A DNA stretch of 9,611 nucleotides, from contig JAFQKM010000006.1 of the NCBI GenBank assembly GCA_017396925.1, forward strand, positions 1-9,611, given 5' to 3'. This DNA is from Clostridia bacterium (GTDB lineage Bacteria; Bacillota; Clostridia; Oscillospirales; Butyricicoccaceae). Made by a program: the position numbers and the translations under genes. Every line of letters starts with the position of its first letter. The first letter of the stretch is position 1. The notes below the pieces were generated by a model, which saw only the letters and a list, made by a program, of their open reading frames with translations, was not told the origin of the DNA and searched no databases. Of the stretch, positions 1 to 5,111 are shown one piece after another.

Positions 1-266
1 AAAGCACGGTCGGACAGCAGCACGCCTTTGTCGGCGCCGCGGCTGCAGGCGTCGCGCAGCAGACGCTCGGTGGAGGGAATGCCCATGCTGAGCACGGTGA
101 CCTCGCCGCCCAGCTGTTCTTTGATCCGAACGGCCGCTTCGACGGCGTAGGTATCAAAGGGATTGGTGACCGACTGGCGGCCATCGCGGATGATGGTATT
201 GGTTACGGGGTCCAGACGGACTTCGTTGGTCGAGGGGACCTGCTTGATGCAAACGGCAATTTTCAT
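1..266 (-). CDS. etfB: Electron transfer flavoprotein subunit beta, N-terminal part (runs off the left edge)
   Basis: The first 88 residues are visible, beginning MKIAVCIKQVP, a typical EtfB N-terminus. The NPFDTYAVEAAVR stretch (about residues 36-48) and the VTVLSMG strand are also EtfB hallmarks of the adenine-nucleotide alpha-hydrolase-like fold. EtfB pairs with EtfA to carry electrons between flavoprotein dehydrogenases and other acceptors in the cytoplasm. The ATG shares one base with the TGA stop of the upstream oxidase gene (TGATG). A strong AAGGAGG site (276-282) lies inside the end of that gene, 9 nt before the start, so the two are probably translationally coupled. The oxidase next door suggests an Etf-linked, possibly electron-bifurcating, lactate/2-hydroxyacid dehydrogenase complex like LctBCD of Acetobacterium. 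That is an inference: the rest of EtfB and any EtfA lie outside the window. The family call is firm. Confidence 0.93.
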   Translation of the reverse strand, partial: MKIAVCIKQVPSTNEVRLDPVTNTIIRDGRQSVTNPFDTYAVEAAVRIKEQLGGEVTVLSMGIPSTERLLRDACSRGADKGVLLSDRA

Positions 267-1861
267 CAGAGGGTACCTCCTTCTTCTTTTTCGGGAGTGA
301 ACATATTGCCCAGACCGTAGAGGTTTCGGGGGTCGACGGCGCGCTTGAGGGCACGCATGGCGTCGATGTTCTCTTCGCCGTACATGATGGTCAGGAAGGG
401 CGCCTTGAGCTTGCCAACGCCGTGTTCGGCCGATACGGCGCCGCCCATACGGGTGACGGCTTCGGCCCAGCGGGCAAACATGGCCTTGCCGCGCTTATAG
501 TCTTCGCCGTTGCGGGGCAGTACATTAACATGGACATGATTGTCGCCGATGTGGCCCCAGGTGGCATATTCCAGCCCTTCCAGAGCAAGGTCGCGGCGGT
601 ACATTTCGGTGACTTCGCGCAGGCAGCTGTCGGGGACCGACATGTCGCTGCCCAGCTTGGTGATGATGGGGTCGATCTTCTTGCGCTGGTCGATGAGCAT
701 ATTGACGCTCTCGGGCACGGCATGACGGAAGAACTGCAGCTTGTCTTTGTCGGAAGCCGTGCGGGCTACCCATGTATGACGGGCATCGCCGCCGCAGCCC
801 TCCATCAGGCTGCCGATCTCCATCAGATGGGCATAGGCTTCCTCTTCGCTCTCGCAGTGGAGCTCGACATAGACGGCGCAGCCATAGGCCCGGTCGATGG
901 GGGGCAGGGAAGCGAAGGCCGGGTTGTTGGCGCGCTGGCTGCGCAGGATGTTTAAGGCATTGGGGTCGAAGTATTCAAAGGAAGCGGCGTAATCGCCCAG
1001 GGCCGGACGGGCCGCTGTGACGAAATCGACCGCCGTATCCTCGCTGCCGAAAAAGCAGGTGACGCCCCAGATGGCCGCAGGCAGTGGACGCAGGACGATC
1101 TCCAGCTCGGTGATCAGGCCAAGGGTGCCGTCCGAGCCGATGAAGAGGTCGATGGCGTCCATATCATCGTGGATATAATAGCCCGAAGCATTTTTGGTGT
1201 GGGGCATCTCAAAACGGGGCAGGTCGAGTTCCAGCAGGAAGCCGTCGTCGCAGGTCAGTTTCAGTCTGCGGCCGGCGGCAAAGACCGTGCCGCGCTGCAG
1301 AGTGAGGGGATGGCCGGTGGGCAGGATGACCCGCAGGCCCGAAACATGGCCGCGGACAGGGCCGTATTTATAGCTGCGTGCGCCCGAAGCGTTGCAGGCC
1401 GTCATGCCGCCCAGCAGGGCCGAAGTCTCGGTGGGGTCGGGGGTGAAGAACTGCTCGCGGTCCTTTTTGAAATCTTCATAAACGGCCAGGGAAGCTTCGT
1501 CCCAGCCGGTGGTGTCGAGGCGCTTGGATTCGATATCCTTGCGCAGGCGCGACAGGATAACGCCCGGCTGCAGGCGGAGGCGATAGAAGCCCTCGGCGTC
1601 TTTCGACATTCCCAGCAGGCGATCCATTTTCGAGGTGTTGAGCACAGTGCCGCCATAGGGAACGGCGCCTGCGGCCAGACCGGTGCGTCCGCCCTGAATG
1701 GTGATGGGCTGGCCTTCGGCATAGGCGGCCTGCATGAGGGTCATGGCCTCCCGGTGATCACGGGGAAAGGCGATCCGGGCGCAATGACCCACGGTGCGGG
1801 ATTCGTCGCGGATATATTCGGCGAAGTCTTCGCTGTATGGCTTGAAAAGATTGGTTTGCAA
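266..1861 (-). CDS. FAD-binding oxidase of the D-lactate dehydrogenase/glycolate oxidase (GlcD) family
   Basis: A cytoplasmic flavoenzyme of 531 residues that oxidises a 2-hydroxy acid (D-lactate or glycolate most likely). The N-terminal FAD-binding (PCMH/FAD_binding_4) half shows ITIQGGRTGLAAG (about 54-66), GGMTACNASGARSYKYG (about 151-167) and GSDGTLGLITE (about 242-252). The C-terminal FAD-oxidase half shows KLGSDMSVPDS (402-412), the metal/substrate histidines in HIGDNHVHVN (437-446) and the conserved AEHGVGKLK (478-486). It is longer than typical GlcD (about 460-500 aa), with extra sequence before GGMTACN (about 108-145). The start codon is TTG. It follows AAGGAGGG (1868-1875) by 6 nt, and the next in-frame Met is residue 40, inside the FAD domain, so TTG is well supported. 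It is coupled to etfB, so Etf is the likely electron acceptor. The exact substrate cannot be read from sequence. Confidence 0.9.
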   Translation of the reverse strand: MQTNLFKPYSEDFAEYIRDESRTVGHCARIAFPRDHREAMTLMQAAYAEGQPITIQGGRTGLAAGAVPYGGTVLNTSKMDRLLGMSKDAEGFYRLRLQPGVILSRLRKDIESKRLDTTGWDEASLAVYEDFKKDREQFFTPDPTETSALLGGMTACNASGARSYKYGPVRGHVSGLRVILPTGHPLTLQRGTVFAAGRRLKLTCDDGFLLELDLPRFEMPHTKNASGYYIHDDMDAIDLFIGSDGTLGLITELEIVLRPLPAAIWGVTCFFGSEDTAVDFVTAARPALGDYAASFEYFDPNALNILRSQRANNPAFASLPPIDRAYGCAVYVELHCESEEEAYAHLMEIGSLMEGCGGDARHTWVARTASDKDKLQFFRHAVPESVNMLIDQRKKIDPIITKLGSDMSVPDSCLREVTEMYRRDLALEGLEYATWGHIGDNHVHVNVLPRNGEDYKRGKAMFARWAEAVTRMGGAVSAEHGVGKLKAPFLTIMYGEENIDAMRALKRAVDPRNLYGLGNMFTPEKEEGGTL

Positions 1862-1899
1862 GAAGATCCCTCCTTGGTAGTATCGTGGTCTTTTCCTTT

Positions 1900-1927
1900 A
1901 TTGTAGCACAGCTTCGGAGCAAAACAA
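1900..1927 (-). promoter_or_regulatory. Predicted promoter of the FAD oxidase-etfB operon
   Basis: On the minus strand a TACAAT -10 box (1905-1900) lies 16 nt from a weak TTGTTT -35 box (1927-1922). It is about 40 nt upstream of the TTG start. The -10 is good and the -35 mediocre, which suggests a moderate or activator-assisted promoter. It faces away from the ribU promoter, the two -35 boxes being only 9 nt apart. Confidence 0.55.
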
Positions 1928-1936
1928 ACTTAAAAC

Positions 1937-1965
1937 TTTACAAAAAAAGGGGATAGATATATAAT
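1937..1965 (+). promoter_or_regulatory. Predicted sigma-A promoter of the FMN riboswitch-ribU transcript
   Basis: TTTACA (1937-1942), a 17-nt spacer and a perfect TATAAT (1960-1965) sit about 60 nt upstream of the riboswitch. Transcription should begin near 1972. This is one of the best promoter matches in the window. The surrounding AT-rich DNA stands out from the GC-rich coding sequence. Confidence 0.8.
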
Positions 1966-1998
1966 GAAGTCAGCATAAAAGAAAGGAGGCGTCACGCA

Positions 1999-2021
1999 CC
2001 TTTTCCTGAACCCGGGAAAGG
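1999..2021 (+). other. Short hairpin in the ribU leader, just upstream of the riboswitch
   Basis: CCTTTTCC (1999-2006) can pair with GGGAAAGG (2014-2021) over a 7-nt loop, giving 8 bp with one G-T wobble. It lies 3 nt before the riboswitch P1 stem. No U-run follows, so it is not a terminator. It may stabilise the 5' end or insulate aptamer folding. An AAAGGAGG (1982-1988) lies upstream but no start codon stands at a usable distance, so no leader peptide is called. Confidence 0.4.
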
Positions 2022-2024
2022 GCA

Positions 2025-2134
2025 TGTATCTTCAGGGCAGAGTGAAAATCTCGACTGGCGGTAAAGTCCGCGAGCGCAAGCAGATTCGGTGCAACTCCGA
2101 AACCAACGGTACAGTCCGGATGAAAGAAGATATG
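2025..2134 (+). promoter_or_regulatory. FMN riboswitch (RFN element) controlling ribU
   Basis: The aptamer matches the RFN consensus along its length. The P1 stem is TATCTTC (2027-2033) paired with GAAGATA (2126-2132). Between them come AGGGCAGAGTGAAAA, a TGGCGGTAAAGTCCGCGAGC block, GATTCGGTGCAACTCCGAA and the highly conserved ACGGTACAGTCCGGATGAAAG. The usual GGG/CCC P2 pairing is GAG/CTC here, a covarying change that keeps the stem. FMN binding would stabilise P1 and switch ribU off. No U-tract terminator lies between the aptamer and the start codon, so control is probably translational. Confidence 0.95.
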
Positions 2135-2173
2135 ACGAGCGCAAGCTGAATCCAACGCATATCTCGTAAGGAG
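2129..2173 (+). promoter_or_regulatory. Likely expression platform and ribosome binding site of the FMN riboswitch
   Basis: The 3' strand of P1 overlaps AGATATG (2128-2134), which can instead pair with CATATCT (2158-2164). A second, mutually exclusive option pairs ACGAG (2135-2139) with CTCGT (2163-2167), directly against the Shine-Dalgarno AAGGAG (2168-2173). These competing stems have the layout of a translational switch. The 11-nt CGAGCGCAAGC here (2136-2146) exactly repeats 2071-2081 inside the aptamer. The pairings are visible in the sequence; the switching model is inference. Confidence 0.5.
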
Positions 2174-2177
2174 AACT

Positions 2178-2771
2178 ATGAAATCCAACAAATCGACGTT
2201 GTCTGCAAGGACAATGGCCACCGTTGCCATGATGGCAGCGGTTTCTTACCTGCTGATGTATCTGAGCTTCAGCGTTCCTTTTATGCCTCCCTTTATCAAG
2301 CTGGACGTTTCCGAGCTTCCGGCGCTGCTGACCTCCTTTGCCCTCGGCCCGGTGGCCGGTGTGGGCACAGCACTGGTCAAAAACCTGCTCCATCTGCTCA
2401 ACACCGATACAGGCGGTGTGGGCGAGCTGTCCAATTTCCTGCTGTCGGCCGCCTTTGTCGGCACAGCTGGTCTCTGGTACCGCAGCCATAAGACCCGCAA
2501 GGGCGCTCTGACCGGCGCTGTTCTCGGTGCGGTCGCCATGGCACTGATCAGCGTCCTGACCAACTACTTCATCGTCTATCCGGTCTATACGGCCTTTATG
2601 CCCATGGAGGGTATTCTGGCGGCCTATAATGCCATCCTGCCGGTGGTCGATGATCTGTGGGATGCCCTGCTGATCTTCAATATGCCCTTTACCTTCTTCA
2701 AAGGCATGCTGTCGACCGGCATCTGTTTTTTAATCTACAAAAAAGTCGCGCCCATCCTGCGCGGAAGATAA
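2178..2771 (+). CDS. ribU: Riboflavin ECF transporter substrate-binding (S) component RibU
   Basis: A 197-residue integral membrane protein with about six hydrophobic segments (roughly 12-31, 45-66, 84-100, 108-127, 129-142 and 163-186), the expected size and topology for an ECF S component. RibU-type signatures are KLDVSELPALL (41-51), FALGPVAG (54-61) and the following ALVKN. It binds riboflavin and works with the shared EcfA/A'/T energising module, which is not in this window. The upstream FMN riboswitch confirms the substrate. The ATG follows AAGGAG by 4 nt. The last 22 codons (2706-2771) recur at 2907-2972 with only synonymous differences. Codon use in this tail (TTT TTA) is unlike the CTG-rich remainder, suggesting that the tail was replaced or drifted. 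The protein is intact. Confidence 0.93.
   Translation: MKSNKSTLSARTMATVAMMAAVSYLLMYLSFSVPFMPPFIKLDVSELPALLTSFALGPVAGVGTALVKNLLHLLNTDTGGVGELSNFLLSAAFVGTAGLWYRSHKTRKGALTGAVLGAVAMALISVLTNYFIVYPVYTAFMPMEGILAAYNAILPVVDDLWDALLIFNMPFTFFKGMLSTGICFLIYKKVAPILRGR
2706..2771 (+). repeat. 66-bp direct repeat, copy 1: the in-frame 3' end of ribU
   Basis: This stretch encodes the last 21 residues of RibU (MLSTGICFLIYKKVAPILRGR) plus the stop. It matches 2907-2972 at 62 of 66 positions. The differences are at 2729, 2730, 2732 and 2738, all synonymous and all within 10 nt. Identity begins at the internal ATG and ends exactly with the TAA. Confidence 0.97.
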
Positions 2772-2972
2772 AATCAAACGCGCATGCCTTTGACGGCCCT
2801 TTCGGGCCGCGCCGAACCTTCGGCGTCGATTTCCGGGCAATTTATTTGCCGGAAATCTATAAAATCCAAGGGGGCCCTCGCGAAATGATTTCATTTCGTG
2901 GGGAATATGCTGTCGACCGGCATCTGTTTCCTGATCTATAAAAAAGTCGCGCCCATCCTGCGCGGAAGATAA
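2772..2972 (+). mobile_element. Putative 201-bp gene-end insertion: four-hairpin block plus second copy of the ribU tail
   Basis: Removing one repeat unit (201 bp) would leave a normal ribU followed by its terminator, so this stretch looks inserted. Bases 2772-2906 hold four successive hairpins: 2794-2809 (6 bp, TTTC loop), 2810-2825 (6 bp), 2828-2857 (12 bp with one bulged G) and 2876-2903 (13 bp with two G-T wobbles, core CGAAATGA/TCATTTCG). No ORF of note and no transposase are present. The hairpins and flanking repeat are seen directly. That it moved, and how, is inference. It could instead be a local duplication that captured a structured RNA or REP/MITE-like repeat. Confidence 0.45.
2907..2972 (+). 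repeat. 66-bp direct repeat, copy 2: detached ribU 3' end
   Basis: It carries the same 21 codons and stop as copy 1, in codons nearer the local norm (TTC CTG rather than TTT TTA). It has no ribosome binding site suited to its ATG and is not expected to be translated. It lies next to the terminator at 2983-3009, so it may be the original ribU end, displaced by the insertion. It creates a TATAAA (2937-2942) that copy 1 lacks (TACAAA). Confidence 0.95.
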
Positions 2973-2982
2973 GTATTACCGC

Positions 2983-3009
2983 AAAGGGGCCGATCTTCGG
3001 CCCCTTTTT
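2983..3009 (+). terminator. Rho-independent terminator of ribU
   Basis: AAAGGGGCCGA (2983-2993) pairs perfectly with TCGGCCCCTTT (2997-3007) over a 3-nt loop, and the T-run extends to 3009. It is strong and well formed. Oddly, it ends only 20 nt before the ATG of the next gene, leaving no room for a promoter between them. Confidence 0.9.
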
Positions 3010-3029
3010 GTTTGAAAGGAGAAAACACC

Positions 3030-4640
3030 ATGTATGATCTGCTTATCCGCCAAGGCCTGATCGTTGACGGCAGCGGCAATGCGCCTTTTGTGGGCGATGT
3101 CGCCGTTGTCGATGCGAAAATCGCCGCAGTGGCGCCCCATATCGAGGGCGAGGCCGCCCGCATCATCGATGCACAGGGGCTGGTCATTGCCCCTGGCTTT
3201 ATCGACAGCCACAGCCATTCCGACCAGGGCATCCTGCTGGGCCCCGACGGCTATAATATGCTGGAGCAGGGCATCACCACCCAGATCGCCGGCCAGTGCG
3301 GCACCGGCCCCGTTCCTGCCTATCCCGGCCTGTTTGAAGGGGTTCGCCAGCAGTACGGCGAAGAAAAGGTGCGCGAGCTCGAGCAGAAGTGCAGCTCCTT
3401 TGCCGCCTTCATGGAAGCGGTACAGCAGCTTGATCTGGGCGTCAATATCGCCTTCTATGCCTCGCAGGGCAACATCCGCGGCGCCGTCATGGGCTTCCGT
3501 ATGGGCGATGCCAATGCCGAAGAGACCGAAGCCATGAAAAAGCTGATGGGTGATGCCATGGAGGCCGGCTTCCTGGGCTTTACCACCGGCCTGATCTATG
3601 CCCCATCCATCTATGCCGGCACCACCGAGCTGGTCGAGCTGGCCAAGGTGGCCCACAGCTATGGCGGCAATTACGCCTCCCATATCCGCGGCGAAGGCTG
3701 CAAGGTCAAGGAAGCTATGCTGGAGGCCATCCACATCGGCGAGGCCTCGGGCATTCCGGTCATTATCTCTCACCTGAAGGTCAAGGGCCGTCAGTATGAG
3801 GGCGAGTCGGTCAATATGCTCAAGATCATCGACGACTACAATGCAAAGGGCGTCACGGTCTGGGCCGAGCAGTATCCCTATCTGGCCAGCGCCACTTCGC
3901 TGATCAGCCAGATCCCGCCCCAGTTTGCCGAGGGCGGCAATGCCAAGCTCATCGAGCGTATGCAGGATCCCGCCATCCGCAAGGAGATGGAGCGCTGCGT
4001 CTTTGAAGATTGGGAGAACTTCGAGAGCAATATCTACGGTGCAGGCTACGAGGGCATCCTGATCACCGAAGCCTATCAGACGCCCCAGTATGTCGGCCGC
4101 TATATTGCCGAAATCGCCGAGACCGAGGGCAAGCATCCCTTTGATACCATCTGCGACATCATCACCGCCAACAACGGCGTTGTCCACTGCAACTATTTCT
4201 CGCAGAACGAGAGTGATATGCTGCGCATCATCGCCCATCCCCGTGTCATGGGCGGTTGCGATGCGTCCAACTATCAGAATCATCAGGATCCCGAGCGCCA
4301 GGGCGGCGGCCATCCCAGAGGTACATCCACCATGGTGCGCCGTCTCGAGCTGATCCGCGATCATCAGCTGCTGCCCATCGAAGAATCGATCCGCCGTATC
4401 ACCAGCCTGGCGGCAGAGGTTGCCCATCTCGAGGGCATCGGCCTGCTGCGCGAGGGTATGTATGCCGATATCTGCGTTTTCGATTATGAGCACCTCAAGG
4501 CCAACTCCGATTATGTCCATCCCTTCCGCAAGAACGAGGGCATCGAGTATGTCGTTGTCGGCGGTAAGGTGGCTGTTGAAAAGGGCAGCTTCAATGGCAC
4601 AAAGAACGGCCGCGTCCTCAAGCGTGCCGGCGTAAAATAG
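3030..4640 (+). CDS. N-acyl-D-amino-acid deacylase (D-aminoacylase), amidohydrolase superfamily
   Basis: A 536-residue metal-dependent hydrolase, cytoplasmic (no signal peptide), expected to cleave N-acyl-D-amino acids to a carboxylate and a free D-amino acid. The N-terminal beta-sandwich (1-55) begins MYDLLIRQGLIVDGSG. The amidohydrolase barrel carries GFIDSHSHSD (H61, H63), a Cys at 90 in AGQCGTGP that matches the family's bridging cysteine, H218 in SHIRGEG, H248 in ISHLKVKG and the catalytic Asp 411 in GGCDAS. The C-terminal GLLREGMYADICVFD returns to the sandwich. All expected metal ligands are present. The ATG at 3030 follows AAAGGAG (3015-3021); an in-frame TTG at 3012 lies upstream of that site and is not the start. 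The VOC gene follows after 13 bp. The substrate could also be a related acyl amide. Confidence 0.9.
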   Translation: MYDLLIRQGLIVDGSGNAPFVGDVAVVDAKIAAVAPHIEGEAARIIDAQGLVIAPGFIDSHSHSDQGILLGPDGYNMLEQGITTQIAGQCGTGPVPAYPGLFEGVRQQYGEEKVRELEQKCSSFAAFMEAVQQLDLGVNIAFYASQGNIRGAVMGFRMGDANAEETEAMKKLMGDAMEAGFLGFTTGLIYAPSIYAGTTELVELAKVAHSYGGNYASHIRGEGCKVKEAMLEAIHIGEASGIPVIISHLKVKGRQYEGESVNMLKIIDDYNAKGVTVWAEQYPYLASATSLISQIPPQFAEGGNAKLIERMQDPAIRKEMERCVFEDWENFESNIYGAGYEGILITEAYQTPQYVGRYIAEIAETEGKHPFDTICDIITANNGVVHCNYFSQNESDMLRIIAHPRVMGGCDASNYQNHQDPERQGGGHPRGTSTMVRRLELIRDHQLLPIEESIRRITSLAAEVAHLEGIGLLREGMYADICVFDYEHLKANSDYVHPFRKNEGIEYVVVGGKVAVEKGSFNGTKNGRVLKRAGVK

Positions 4641-4653
4641 AAAGGAGCACTTT

Positions 4654-5052
4654 ATGGAAAAGCTGATCAAGGGAACCCATCATATCTCCATCAAGGCCAA
4701 CGGCAAGGCAGCCTTCGACGAGACCGTGAGGTTCTATCACGAGATCCTCGGCATGCCCTTCATCCGCACATGGGGCGAGGGCGATAAGTCGGGTGCCATG
4801 CTGGATACCGGCAATTCGATCATGGAGCTGAGTGCCGCCGGCGACGACAACAAGCAGAGCGGCAGCATCCGTCACTTTGCATTGGCCACCGACAATGTCG
4901 ATCTGGTGGTCGAGCGCGTCCGTGCCGCCGGTTATCCCATCACGGTTGAACCCAAAGACGGCTGCATCATGTCGGAACCCCCTCTGCCCATCCGCATTGC
5001 CTTCTGTGTCGGTCCCTGCGGCGAGGAAGTCGAGTTCTTCTGCGAAAAGTAA
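4654..5052 (+). CDS. VOC-superfamily protein (glyoxalase/dioxygenase/epimerase fold)
   Basis: A 132-residue single-module protein with two beta-alpha-beta-beta-beta repeats, typical of the vicinal oxygen chelate fold. The start KGTHHISIKA and YHEILGMPFIRTW form the first half, and IRHFALATDNVD and GEEVEFFCEK the second. Candidate metal ligands are H10, E58 (in SIMELSA), H74 and E127, so an active metal site is plausible. VOC proteins include lactoylglutathione lyases, methylmalonyl-CoA epimerases and resistance proteins, and sequence alone does not choose among them. An AAAGGAG (4641-4647) stands 6 nt before the ATG. It lies 13 bp after the D-aminoacylase and ends at a terminator, so the two form one transcription unit and may share a substrate pathway. 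That link is inferred from position only. Confidence 0.85.
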   Translation: MEKLIKGTHHISIKANGKAAFDETVRFYHEILGMPFIRTWGEGDKSGAMLDTGNSIMELSAAGDDNKQSGSIRHFALATDNVDLVVERVRAAGYPITVEPKDGCIMSEPPLPIRIAFCVGPCGEEVEFFCEK

Positions 5053-5072
5053 AGTGTAAGCACACATAAAAT

Positions 5073-5109
5073 AAAAGCATCGGTCCGAAGATTCGGATCG
5101 ATGCTTTTT
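5073..5109. terminator. Bidirectional terminator between the VOC gene and the HTH regulator
   Basis: A 17-bp stem (5073-5089 with 5092-5108, one G-T pair, 2-nt loop) carries T5 on the plus strand and a T4-A-T4 run on the minus strand. It lies between two convergent genes and can end both transcripts. Confidence 0.92.
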
Positions 5110-5111
5110 GT

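Noticed and set aside
1169..1906. A 245-residue plus-strand frame opposite the FAD oxidase
   Set aside because: It is a shadow of a conserved flavoprotein gene and crosses that gene's promoter; no ribosome site or recognisable domain.
1982..2024. Leader peptide after AAAGGAGG (1982-1988)
   Set aside because: No ATG, GTG or TTG occurs at a workable distance. The first ATG (2024-2026) is over 30 nt away and runs into the riboswitch.
2772..2906. CRISPR array or group II intron as an explanation of the hairpin block
   Set aside because: There are no regularly spaced direct repeats with spacers. The block is far too short for an intron and lacks a recognisable domain V.
2657..2941. A 94-residue frame across the ribU tail and the hairpin block
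   Set aside because: It is out of frame with ribU, starts inside it without a ribosome site and crosses hairpins. It does not look coding.
2706..2972. Integrase attachment sites (attL/attR) of a large integrative element
   Set aside because: Only 135 bp separates the repeats and no integrase or cargo is present. The logic may be similar, but a conventional integrative element is not supported.
3012..3029. Upstream TTG as start of the D-aminoacylase
   Set aside because: It would put the AAAGGAG ribosome site inside the coding sequence. The ATG at 3030 gives the conserved N-terminus.
2976..4670. A 564-residue open frame antisense to the D-aminoacylase
   Set aside because: It mirrors a GC-rich coding strand. 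The sense frame has the full amidohydrolase motif set and a ribosome site, and the antisense product resembles no family.
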